The position numbers were made by a program, and so were the translations under genes. A DNA stretch of 64,000 nt, taken from the NCBI GenBank assembly GCA_016169945.1, contig JADLSH010000149.1, positions 62,001 to 126,000 on the forward strand, in the 5' to 3' direction. Under the pieces are notes generated by a model. It was not told the origin of the DNA and did no database searches. It worked only from the letters and a program-made list of their open reading frames with translations. Of this stretch, positions 1-8,715 are shown piece by piece. Every line of letters starts with the position of its first letter. Position 1 is the first letter of the stretch. The DNA comes from Trachythela sp. YZ-2020 (Eukaryota; Cnidaria; Anthozoa; Malacalcyonacea; Clavulariidae).

Positions 1-140
1 AACCGTAAGTTCTGTATATATAGGGCCGTGGGTTCAATTCCTGCCAGAGGACCTAGTGTTGCATTTTTCGCAACCGTTCCTGGTTAGGTCTTAAATTGTG
101 TATATATCTACTCACTTGGATTATCCACCAAACCCAGTAT
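1..140 (+). repeat. tRNA-headed SINE (family C), 5' cut by window edge
   Basis: A tRNA B-box-like stretch (GGGTTCAATTCCTGCC) is followed by a tail ending near TCCACCAAACCCAGTA. The reverse complement at about 61780-61925 matches it almost base for base. Diverged relatives occur at 31418-31617, 39576-39660, 47805-47940 and 49497-49850. Confidence 0.7.
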
Positions 141-330
141 TCTAGTTCAACCAAGTGAAGTGCAAAAAAATCTTTGAAGTTAACCTAAATATACAATAGA
201 GAAGAAGGCAACAACAATATAAGAGCAGTACAATGCAAAAACCAGACAAGTAAGCCAAGACTTGCGGCCGGTGGGATTCGTGGGAAAGTTGCAAAAACAC
301 ATAAGTTATATTTAATAAAACAATAAATAC

Positions 331-441
331 TTGTTGAAGATGTTTTTGCACGTTGGCCTTTTTGGTGCAGTCACTGTCTTTTTCTGACAATAATTTGGAC
401 ATTTTCTCTTCGTTCAAAAAGGCAAATTTACAAGAAGCCAT
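331..441 (-). CDS. possible first coding exon of an unknown gene
   Basis: An ATG at 441 opens a 37-codon reading frame ending at a plausible splice donor (GTATTT at 325-330). The open frame continues to 142 but becomes hydrophobic and low in complexity, as expected of intron. The peptide (MASCKFAFLNEEKMSK..., rich in K, S and D) resembles from memory the N-terminus of tyrosine-recombinase-like (Crypton/DUF3504-type) proteins common in cnidarians; this is weak. Any downstream exons would lie left of the window. Confidence 0.3.
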
Positions 442-846
442 TTTGTTTTCTCTTTCAAAAGCGGCTTGGGCTCTATAGGTGCAACAATTGTTTTTTTTCG
501 ATTGAAGTATTGTTAACTATTATTGCACGCTGATGACGTCAGCAGCAGAAATTCCGTGAGAACTACAGGATATTGAGATTATCTGGGGCTTTTTGACCAA
601 TCAGAAACGAGTATTAAGTTTGAATGTATAATAAATGATGAATATACGACAATCAATACACGCCAACTGCGCATCGCATCGTGCTGTAATGTTAAAATAG
701 ATATACTAGATATTTTTTTACTTATATATAAAGGTCAATGTCGATCTCGTAGTCAGAATTTCTGTCCATTATTTCAGGTTTTTTAAAAGCTCACTTACAA
801 AGGAATGAAAGTTTAGAATATACATATATATAAAACTATTAAGGCC
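442..846. other. gene-free stretch
   Basis: AT-rich sequence. It could hold the promoter of the minus-strand frame at 331-441, but no specific motif is visible. Confidence 0.3.
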
Positions 847-1134
847 TGTTCACACGATCCGATTTGTCAGATCCGATTCCCCTCCAGACGTATGTGATTT
901 CACTACGCTTTTCACCAGGTATGCAGGTATGAGTCAATAGCCTTACTCTTGTTAGAAAATCCCGTAAATCACGTACGTCAAGACATAGGCGTAGAGTATT
1001 GGGGGGGAGGCTGAGGGGCTCGAGCCCCCCAGAAATCTTACTGGGGGGACTTCAGCCCCCCCCAGACAAAAACAAAACTCTTCACCTATGCGTCAAGAGG
1101 AGAATCGGATCCGACATATCGGATCGTGTGAACA
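847..1134. mobile_element. MITE with TGTTCACACG termini, carrying a nested insertion
   Basis: The terminal inverted repeats are TGTTCACACGATCCGAT at the left and its complement ending at 1134. Subterminal copies of the GATCCGA motif are also inverted. The element is split by a second insertion at 984-1090. Confidence 0.75.
984..1090. mobile_element. 107-bp hAT-like MITE nested in the 847-1134 element
   Basis: The ends CATAGGCGTAGAG and CTCTTCACCTATG are imperfect inverted repeats. They are flanked by the 8-bp direct repeat CGTCAAGA (976-983 and 1091-1098). An 8-bp duplication is the hAT signature. The interior is G- and C-run rich. Confidence 0.75.
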
Positions 1135-1203
1135 TTTGTGTTTTACAAAGAGCCATAACAGAACTGTCCGTTAAATCATTTTTATACCAACAGCATATTG
1201 GTT

Positions 1204-1815
1204 GATTGATTGATAAACTTTATTTATAGAGGGTAACTCCTATTACAAATTAATTTGTATTCTTCCTAGTGGCCCTCTAATTATAATTATTACTATCTAT
1301 GTAGAACTAAATATCTCAATATAAAAGAGTTTACCATAATCTATAAATCCTAAAGTAGTTCAGTATAAAAAAAGTTTAAAAAAGTTGAATATAATCTATA
1401 AATTCTAAAATTGTCAATAGTACATTCTTGAGAAATCCTTAACAATTTGGCTTTCATGGATCTGAGAGATTCCCCGGTACTGTTTCTAGATTATTCCATA
1501 TTTTAAGTGTTGAATAAAAATATGTTCTTTTAAAGAATCAGTTTTTGATTTTGTATCATATTTATGGTTGAAACGAAAGGATTCCAATTTATTAATTGTA
1601 CTCTGGAGCTCGACCCTCAATAATTTTTCGGAAGAGACAAAGTTTTTGTATTTGAAAGATCTTGTCAAATGACGTTGCTTCATAATTATGAACTATCCAA
1701 AATTAGTCGAGCACAGCGTTTCTGTGACTTAAATAGGTCATCTAAGTGGCTCTGACTGCAGTTGCTCCAAACCGTGCAGCAATATTCAAAAAATGGTTTG
1801 ATGTTTGCATTGAAC
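1204..1815 (-). mobile_element. 3' end of a CR1/L2-type LINE (reverse transcriptase C-terminus), decayed
   Basis: Read on the minus strand from about 1810, the sequence encodes a segment like the C-terminal part of non-LTR reverse transcriptases (FEYCCTVWSNCSQSHLDDL, then QKRCARLILDSS). It is interrupted by stops. It runs on through a part resembling the end of the ORF (LKIWNNLET) to a short (ATCA)n tail near 1205, the usual terminus of such elements. Confidence 0.65.
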
Positions 1816-2950
1816 TGCTATAAACGGTAGTGAGTTGGTAGATATTTTCTTACTTTTGCTAAGATAGAAATTATCTTTATTAATCAGCTGTGTTGGTAAA
1901 ACAAACCAAAAAAGGTGCATGCACTTAAGGGAATATTTGTAATTTGAGGCGAGTCAAAACTAATTGTTCTTCGAGCAACTTTTTCTATATTTAAATGATC
2001 AAATCAGATTGCAACTCAATCGCACTGATTGCACAGTTAAATACTTTCATGTGCATATTCTAATTCTTCTTACGAGCTCAGCTTGATTAAACTGTAAAGG
2101 CCGTTTTCCACATCATTAATATTTATAATGTGTGCTCATTTGGTCACGTCCAGACGTCAAGATTCGCCTTAAGGTGGCTCCCAGGGTTTTTGGATTATAA
2201 TGCACTATTAGATAGATAGATAGATAGATATTTTATTAAAAGCTACTTTGCAGCCATACCATGGCAACAGCGTACTTAGAATAAAGCAAAAAAAACTAAA
2301 ATTTGCCAAAAAAGTAATACTATACCCCCTCATTTCTTGTGAATTTTGGCCATATTTTCAAAAACGAATATATTTCAAAAAGATCAAGGTCAAAATTAGT
2401 CAAGGCTATTAATTTGTAGGTTTCGGCTGCTCAGATGATAATCTGTGTCACATATTAACGACGTTCTAAATTTTAGAACTCTCCTATATAATACAGATTA
2501 GCGCATGAGAAACGGGTGATCGTGCAGGTAAAGTAAAAAAATCATTATTTCAGTTATACGCAGATGTCCTACATTATAATAAGCGACAAATTCTGATAGA
2601 ATATCAAGAATTTCATTTCAATTTTCTTGCTCCTTTGATTGTCAAGTCTTGAAATTGACTATATTTGTGTACTATATCTGCTGCAGTGCTGAGCCGCAAC
2701 GCTTCCTGAAACCAACCTAGCTCACACTCATTGATCACCACTAACAATATAGATCTTTCATGTCAGTTATTCTGTCACTTCTCTCTTTTCATCTACTGTA
2801 CTTCTTGCTTTCCATTTTATACCTTCCCATATTTTCTAGTGCGTATCTGTTTCTACTATCACGTCTAATGGTGAGCACCATGCATTGGACCTGGTCTCGT
2901 TTGTGCCTTACTATTTCATGTTAGGAACACATAATAGTTTGAGTTAAATA
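1816..2950. other. gene-free, mostly unassigned sequence
   Basis: No convincing reading frame. A short GATA microsatellite (about 2210-2230) beside TATTTTATTAAAAGC looks like the tail of an old retroelement. Confidence 0.35.
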
Positions 2951-2954
2951 ATTA

Positions 2955-3118
2955 GATGATGTTAGGGTTAGGGTTGGGGTTAGGGTTGGGGTTAGGGTTG
3001 GGGTTAGGGTTGGGGTTAGGGTTGGGGTTAGGGTTGGGGTTAGGGTTGGGGTTAGGGTTGGGGTTAGGGTTGGGGTTAGGGTTGGGGTTAGGGTTGGGGT
3101 TAGAGTTGAGGTTAGGGT
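2955..3118 (+). repeat. telomere-like 12-bp minisatellite (TTAGGGTTGGGG)n
   Basis: About 13 copies of a 12-bp unit in which the canonical animal telomere hexamer TTAGGG alternates with TTGGGG. Sequence continues normally on both sides, so this is interstitial and not a chromosome end. Confidence 0.9.
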
Positions 3119-3444
3119 AAGCACCACCTCGAATAACTACGCGACATATCGTATATCCGCCGGTATATTGGTTCAAACTGTTTTATGTTCCGTACATGAA
3201 GCAGTAACCCCTTTGTGCTTCGCCACTTTTTGCACATTTTGAGGTAGTGTTATTCACATGTTAAGTGTATTAGTCTATGTTAGTTATGTACAATGATGTA
3301 CAACTATTTGTGCGCCAAATAAAGCTGTTAGAATAAATTAGAATAGAATAAAACCAATAGATGAATGGTTTCACAAAGCACTATCGTACAGCAGAAGGTA
3401 GTTAACCGTTAGTAAACAACAGAGTTGTTAACGAGTCCTATGTT

Positions 3445-3592
3445 GCAAGTCAAGTCAAGTCAAGTCAAAAGTCAAGTCAAGTCACAAGTAATTTCCTGCA
3501 AGTCCAAGTCAAGTCAAGTCACAAGTCATTTAGTCTAAGTCCAAGTCAAGTCACAAGTCATTCACTCCGAGTAGCAAGTCAAGTCACAAGTC
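3445..3592 (+). repeat. CAAGTC/AAGTC short tandem repeat, left arm of hAT-like element
   Basis: Irregular repeats of CAAGT, CAAGTC and CACAAGTC. The same array resumes in the same orientation at 11116-11580, which shows the two arms were once joined. Confidence 0.85.
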
Positions 3593-4759
3593 AGTAGTAA
3601 TATACAGGCCGGTCAACCCTTATTTTTAGGGGGAGCAAGGGGGGAGCACATCATTAAAAATTCAAACATCATTAGCATATGGTACATTAACATACAGGAG
3701 GGAGCAGCGTCATTAACAGGGGGGAGCACGGCATTAAAAATTCAAACATCATTAGCATATGGTACATTAACATACAGGGGGGAGCAGCGTCATTAACAGG
3801 GGGGAGCACATCATTAAAAATTCAAACATCATTAGCATATGGTACATTAACATACAGGGGGGGCAGCGTCATTAACAGGGGGGAGGAGCAGCGTCATTAA
3901 CAGGGGGGGGAGCAGCGTCATTAACAGGGGGGAGCAGCGTCATTAACAGGGGGGAGCACGGCATTAAAAATTCAAACATCATTAGCATATGGTACATTAA
4001 CATACAGGAGGGAGCAGCGTCATTAACAGGGGGGAGCACATCATTAAAAATTCAAACATCATTAGCATATGGTACATTAAACATACAGGGGGGAGCAGCG
4101 TCATTAACAGGGGGGAGCACGGCTAAGGTCTTATAGAGCAATACAAATATATGTTTTCCAAGCGATTGTATAAACATAGTTCTTACAGGGATTTAAACCT
4201 TACAAAGTTTCAAGCATTTTAGATGTAGCAGAGTGGGAAAAGCAGTGATTTTTAAGCGAGATTTACAAGCATATACAAACATTGTATATAAACATTTAGC
4301 GCTTGTTAGGTAATTACGGGCAATTGAGATTTTCTAGCTTAAAAATTTGAATAAATTTAGAATATATTATTATAGGACGGGGAAATATTGTACAATGTAC
4401 ATACAACACACGCAGAATTCATTTTTAAAACACATTTATTGATTATAATTTCTTTTACAGAGTGTCTTAAATGTCATCTTGGGAATATTCACTGTCCGAG
4501 TCATTTTCGTCGCTACTTTCATCATCCCTTATCCACCTTGTTGGTCTTCTATCCTCATCGTCTATATTGAAACACAGTCTTTTCCTTTTGGTGGATGGTA
4601 TATTACTGCGTGCATGTATTCGTCTCTTATTTCCTCGGCCTGATTGTCGTAGTAGCGTCTTTGCTCCCTGTTCAGCAAAGTCTTTGACAACTTCCCGTCC
4701 ACGAGACTTTATTGATTTTTATACATTTTTCCCATTGAGTACATCTTGACCAACTTCCG
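3593..4759. repeat. left terminal inverted repeat of the Polinton-like element
   Basis: Segments 4122-4759 and 7717-8504 are reverse complements, apart from the 8100-8251 insertion and small changes. The outer segment 3593-3700 matches the complement of 10951-11115. The left copy has many more copies of the subterminal GGGGGGAGCA repeat than the right. The inner boundary lies inside the 3' end of the minus-strand ORF at 4719-5318. Confidence 0.8.
3620..4122 (+). repeat. subterminal tandem repeat with GGGGGGAGCA units
   Basis: About five copies of a longer unit (AAATTCAAACATCATTAGC, then ATATGGTACATTAACATACA) are separated by one or more short GGGGGGAGCAGCGTCATTAA units. Such arrays are typical transposon subterminal repeats. 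Fewer copies are seen at 10951-11090 in the opposite orientation. Confidence 0.85.
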
Positions 4760-5318
4760 TTGCTGCTTGTAGCGCTCTCTTTCCTACTACTTGTGCGCCT
4801 TGTTTGAGTAAAGGTATTGCAAATCTAGCAAGGCTTCTGAAAATACCCCCGATCCCATATCCCCTCAGCATACGTACACCGCGAAATCCTTCAATACTAC
4901 CACCACGTTGATTTCTTGTGTAATGTTCAGTTAGTAGCTTTACGTCGGGGATAAGTACACCCCTCATATTTTTATGTGTCTTGGTCGGCTTCCAATGTTC
5001 AACTGATGGGAGAATGCTTCGCTTGTGTATTTTATTTGAATCATAAAAGTGACTTCTATTTGTACGGACGTCTAATATTTCATCACAATAACAATGTGAA
5101 CAACACGCAATCGTATGTGTGAAATCATCTTTGTAAAGTGTACAATCACAAATCATACAGTGACATCCGGTAAAACTCGAATAAAAATCCGTCCATGTAC
5201 AGATAGGGCATGTACCCAATTGACATATCTGTAAACAATTTTCACAATTGTTACATTTTATATCTTCAGACGAATCCTCAGTATCTTCATCTTGCCGTGA
5301 CTCCATCCGTGCTAGCAT
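4719..5318 (-). CDS. virus-like element ORF: cysteine-rich N-terminus and hydrophobic/basic C-terminus (capsid-associated type)
   Basis: 199 aa. Residues about 20-85 hold many paired cysteines (CNNCENC, CPIC, CMICDC, CCSHCYC), suggesting zinc binding. The last 45 residues (from GIGGIFRSLARF) are basic and amphipathic. This tail recurs, from memory, in virus-like elements of cnidarian genomes and resembles small capsid-associated proteins of adenovirus-related viruses; the role is inference. The start could be the first or fifth codon (5318 or 5306). The frame ends at a TAA where the copy in the right inverted repeat has TCA, so this stop is probably a later nonsense change; an acidic continuation lies downstream in both arms. 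It overlaps the upstream ORF by 7 bases. Confidence 0.55.
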   Translation of the reverse strand: MLARMESRQDEDTEDSSEDIKCNNCENCLQICQLGTCPICTWTDFYSSFTGCHCMICDCTLYKDDFTHTIACCSHCYCDEILDVRTNRSHFYDSNKIHKRSILPSVEHWKPTKTHKNMRGVLIPDVKLLTEHYTRNQRGGSIEGFRGVRMLRGYGIGGIFRSLARFAIPLLKQGAQVVGKRALQAATEVGQDVLNGKNV

Positions 5319-5641
5319 TGCGAGGACCCGCCCGTTGGTGATAAGACTTTATCAATTTCCAATGCCGCAAGACCTTTGAGAAATATACTCAATCCATAAG
5401 GCTCTGGAATATATGGATGAAAAGGCCTCGTGCAATATTTTAGAATGTTTACAATATCAGTTCCACGTATATCCTGTCCTCTGTAGACGATTTCTCCTTT
5501 TGTATTCCGCGTCAAAATGTCCGTAGATGTGAGAATGGAGTGAAGGATTTCTTCAGCGTCATAACTATTTTCATTGTCAAGATATTCAAGAATGTCTTGA
5601 AGTCGCCACTGCTCAGGAGACGGTCTTTTGGTGCTATCCAT
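5312..5641 (-). CDS. virus-like element ORF, 109 aa, function unknown
   Basis: The start is placed at the ATG at 5641 (MDSTKRPSPEQW) because residues upstream of it look non-conserved. The frame is open to 5695. It is a soluble, acidic protein with no membrane segment. The segment GEIVYRGQDIRGTDIVNIL recalls a small protein that accompanies the ATPase and capsid-tail proteins in related cnidarian elements, from memory only. It lies in an overlapping cluster between the 5679-5993 and 4719-5318 ORFs, so the three are probably co-transcribed. Confidence 0.5.
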   Translation of the reverse strand: MDSTKRPSPEQWRLQDILEYLDNENSYDAEEILHSILTSTDILTRNTKGEIVYRGQDIRGTDIVNILKYCTRPFHPYIPEPYGLSIFLKGLAALEIDKVLSPTGGSSQC

Positions 5642-5678
5642 GGTTGGAATGATGGATATGAATTTAATGTTGATCATT

Positions 5679-5993
5679 TTATACCAATTCTGCAAGTCCT
5701 TCTAAGATTGGAGCCAGTACCAATCCTAGGAAACCATTTCCACGCTGAACAAGTATCTTCCTTTTTGTTTTAACACTTTTATTTTTATTAGTCAGATCAA
5801 TAATATCGTGTTCGAAAGGTCTAAGTTTTTCCATTGTGTGTTTAGGAAGTGCGAGGTTCATAAAACTTTTCACACAATTACATAGAAACCGAATCTGTTC
5901 ATGAGATGTAGATCTCAACAGAGCTTGTTGTTGAGTTGGATAAGAAGTACATAGGAGCTCTATAAACGATCTATGCTTGGGAAGGTTAGTCAT
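5679..5993 (-). CDS. virus-like element ORF, 104 aa, function unknown
   Basis: First of three overlapping minus-strand frames. It is helical and basic in its centre (KNKSVKTKRKILVQRG), with a glycine/hydrophobic C-terminus (GNGFLGLVLAPILEG) that could insert in a membrane or pack in a virion. The order of conserved elements matches small proteins seen in related virus-like elements of cnidarians, from memory. It overlaps the next ORF by 17 bases. Its start is about 70 bases from the edge of the central minisatellite, which separates it from the divergent ATPase frame. Confidence 0.5.
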   Translation of the reverse strand: MTNLPKHRSFIELLCTSYPTQQQALLRSTSHEQIRFLCNCVKSFMNLALPKHTMEKLRPFEHDIIDLTNKNKSVKTKRKILVQRGNGFLGLVLAPILEGLAELV

Positions 5994-6059
5994 ATCTGCT
6001 CGACGGTTAACAAAGTAATGAAGACCTTATTGAAAGACGTGCATATATAAGAATAAGGG

Positions 6060-6533
6060 GATAAGGAGATAAAGAAAGAGTTAAGGAAGATAAAGATAAG
6101 GAAGATAAAGATAAGGAAGATAAAGATAAGGAAGATAGATATGAGGAAGATGAGGAAGATAAAGACAAAGAAGATAAGGAAGATAAAAATAAGGAAGATA
6201 AATATGAGGAAGATAAGGAAGATAAAGATAAGAAAGATAAAGATAAATTTAAGGAAGATAAAGATAAGGAAGATAAGGAAGATAAAGAAGATAAGGAAGA
6301 TAAATATGAGGAAGATAAGGAAGATAAAGATAAGGAAGATAAGGAAGATAAAGATAAGGAAGATAAGGATAAGGAAGATAAAGATAAGGAAGATAAGGAA
6401 GATAAAGATAAGGAAGATAAAGATAAAGAAGATCAAGATAAAAATAATGAAGATAAATATGAGGAAGATAAGGAAGATAAAGATACGGAAGATAAAGATA
6501 AGGAAGATAAAGATAAGGAAGATAAGGAAGATA
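6060..6533 (+). repeat. purine-rich minisatellite (GAAGATAAG / GAAGATAAAGATAAG)n
   Basis: About 470 bases of imperfect GAAGATAAAGATAAG units, almost pure purine on the plus strand. All six frames stay open over long stretches, giving artefactual low-complexity peptides (KIRKI on plus, IFLIF and YLPYL on minus). It occupies the place where the ATPase N-terminus would be expected. Confidence 0.9.
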
Positions 6534-7658
6534 ACCATAAGTCCACCTCCTCAGCGTATCATCTGGTGTTATGGTCAATGGCAACCATCCTATTTCGATA
6601 TGATGAGAACGATGCCTGGAATAGAATTCAATGAAGGAATACCTGAAGATATCGACCAAGCAGATTACCTAGATGTTTCTCAACGCAATTTGATCGTACT
6701 AGATGATCTTATGGCACAATCTGGCAAGGACAAACGTATAGCTGATCACAGAAATTTGTCCGTCATCTACATTGTCCAAAATATATTTCATCAGGGTAAA
6801 GAGATGAGAGATATTAGTCTCAACGCCCATTATATTGTATTGTTTAAGTCACCAAGAGATAGGCAACAAATCTCTATGCTTGCAAGACAAATTCATCCTG
6901 GCAAAGTGGGAGAGTTTATGATGAGTTATGAAGACGCTACGAGCCGTCCTCATGGGTATTTAATGTTGGATTTAAAACCTACAACGGATGATCAACAACG
7001 ACTCAAAACAAATGTATTGCCAGGCGAGGCCTTAGTCGAATATGTACGGAAACAGTCTTATCGTCAACCACCCCTTGTAAATGCAATGTATAACACCGAG
7101 CAGCGAATGAAAGAGATAATTAAAGCACCACAGCTTACCGCGGTTGAAAAAAGCAAGCTGTATTCTGACCAACTAAATCGATTTCTAACTTTTAAAAACA
7201 AGATGGATATTCCAGTCCATCATCCTCCAATTGTTGTAACCCCAGATATCGTTGAACCACCAACCGCTCCTGAACCTATGGAGGTAACACAACCAACCAC
7301 TCCTAGATCTATCGAGATGACACAACCTGTGCCTGCTACTCCTAAACCTGGCTTTCTCACACCACCACCAACACAAGGAGAACGACCCAAACTCAAACAC
7401 AACTTTTTCCACAATTGGGTAGACTCGGCTGATTGGAGACCTAAAGATTTAGCAATGATGACTCCAGAGCAACGAGAAGGTTACGAACAAAGACTGCTTC
7501 ACGAGAGATCAAAATATATTCCAATGAAAGCTGAGGATATAGTAAGATTATCACCCGAAGAAAGACAAGAATATGAGAACTCTTTACAGACACAAAAGAC
7601 ACCTAAACGATATGCTCTTAGGAGCAGACCTTACTGTAAAAGAAATTTTAATCAATAA
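6534..7658 (+). pseudogene. packaging-ATPase-like ORF (HerA/FtsK-A32 type) lacking its P-loop region
   Basis: From 6534 the frame encodes about 374 aa. The order is a start like that directly after a P-loop (PPPQRIIWCYGQ), then a Walker-B-like strand and acidic pair (NLIVLDDLM, about 6690-6716), then RNLSVIYIVQNIFHQGKE, and a proline-rich C-terminus. Virus-like DNA elements use such ATPases for genome packaging. The open frame begins at 6141, but its first 131 codons are translated minisatellite, and no GxxGxGK[ST] motif is found upstream. The protein is therefore expected to be inactive unless an exon supplies the P-loop. The stop at 7658 overlaps an AATAAA. Confidence 0.6.
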
Positions 7659-7716
7659 ATGTGTTTTAAAAATGAATTCTCTGTGTGTTGTGTGTACATT
7701 GTACAATATTTTCCCT
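7636..7716 (+). repeat. 80-bp sequence duplicated at about 8010-8090
   Basis: The end of the ATPase frame and its trailer (TGTAAAAGAAATT, AATCAATAAATGTG, TACATTGTACAATATTT) recur in the same orientation about 375 bases downstream, where they follow the duplicated capsid-type gene end. Two genes of the element thus share the same 3' trailer with a polyadenylation signal. Confidence 0.75.
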
Positions 7717-8504
7717 CGGAAGTTGGTCAAGATGTACTCAATGGGAAAAATGTATCAAAATCAATAAAGTCTCGTGGGCGGGAAGTTGTCAAAGACTGAA
7801 CAGGGAGCAAAGACGCTACTACGACAATCAGGCCGAGGAAATAAGAGACGAATACATGCACGCAGTAATATACCATCCACCAAAAGGAAAAGACTGTGTT
7901 TCAATACAGACGATGAGGATAGAAGACCAACAAGGTGGGATAAGGGATGATGAAAGTAGCGACGAAAACGACTCGGACAGTGAATATTCCCAAGATGACA
8001 TTTAAGACACTCTGTAAAAGAAATTATAATCAATAAATGTGTTTTAAAAATTAATTCTGTGTGTGTTGTATGTACATTGTACAATATTTCCCCGTCCTAC
8101 AGGGTGTATCAAAAAAAAGTGAACCCTTTGAAATTAAATACAATAGGGTACAATAGATTATTTGAAAGAAAATGCAAATATGAAGTTCAATTTCAAAAGG
8201 TTCACTATTGTATTAAATTTCAAAGGGTTCACTTTTTTATGATACACCCTGTATAATAATATATTCTAAATTTATTAAAATTTTTAAGCTAGAAAATCTT
8301 AATTGCCCGTAATTACCTAACAAGCGCTAAATGTTTATATACAATGTTTGTATATGCTTGTAAATCTCGTTTAAAAATCACTGCTTTTCCCACTCTGCTA
8401 CATCTAAAATGCTTGAAACTTTGTAAGGTTTAAATCCCTGTAAGAACTATGTTTGTACAATCGCTTGGCAAACATATATTTGTATTGCTCTATAAGACCT
8501 TAGC
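7717..8504. repeat. right terminal inverted repeat, inner segment
   Basis: Reverse complement of 4122-4759. It includes a plus-strand copy (7717-8005) of the 3' end of the minus-strand 4719-5318 gene. Compared with the left copy, this one keeps a serine codon where the left has TAA, but has lost 5 bases at about 7797, which shifts the frame. The two arms have therefore decayed independently. Confidence 0.8.
8100..8251. mobile_element. 152-bp palindromic Tc1/mariner-type MITE
   Basis: The ends CAGGGTGTATCA are inverted, with a further GTGAACCCTTTGAAAT inverted segment. TA flanks both sides (8098-8099, 8252-8253). The matching position in the left arm (about 4375) is an intact empty site reading straight across a single TA. 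Its first 11 bases are the same as those of the 8716-10372 element, which suggests cross-mobilisation. Confidence 0.9.
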
Positions 8505-8715
8505 TATGTCGATTAAACCTTAAGATCTTCTCGTTTTAGAATGCTATATCTCTGCTTGTTATTATTTCGCATAAGGTAATAATACTTTACTAGGTTAAGC
8601 GTCGCTATATTAGTTATCTAAGCCGTTTCGTATAAGGTGATATTAGATACGAGAATATATTATTTACTCGTTGTCGAAACGGACTGTGTTTGGAACACAA
8701 AGCTTGGCAAATATA

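Noticed and set aside
2955..3118. Chromosome end
   Set aside because: Non-telomeric sequence continues on both sides, and the repeat is not pure TTAGGG.
2921..3176. Frames of TLTPTLTP and NPNPNP repeats
   Set aside because: Produced by the telomere-like 12-bp array in different frames.
3620..4122. Regularly spaced repeats resembling a CRISPR-like array
   Set aside because: The units are contiguous with short repetitive spacers, lie in a eukaryotic transposon arm and recur inverted at the other arm; they are subterminal transposon repeats.
4388..4749. Plus-strand frames in the left arm, and the similar minus-strand frame at 7761-8084
   Set aside because: They are antisense to the duplicated end of the 4719-5318 gene in each inverted arm.
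6141..6533. First 131 codons (KIRKI-rich) of the long plus-strand ATPase frame
   Set aside because: Minisatellite read in one of several open frames; not counted as part of the protein.
5990..6659. Long minus-strand frames rich in IFLIF and YLPYL opposite the ATPase start
   Set aside because: They are translations of the GAAGATAAG minisatellite; no start context, complexity or family resemblance.
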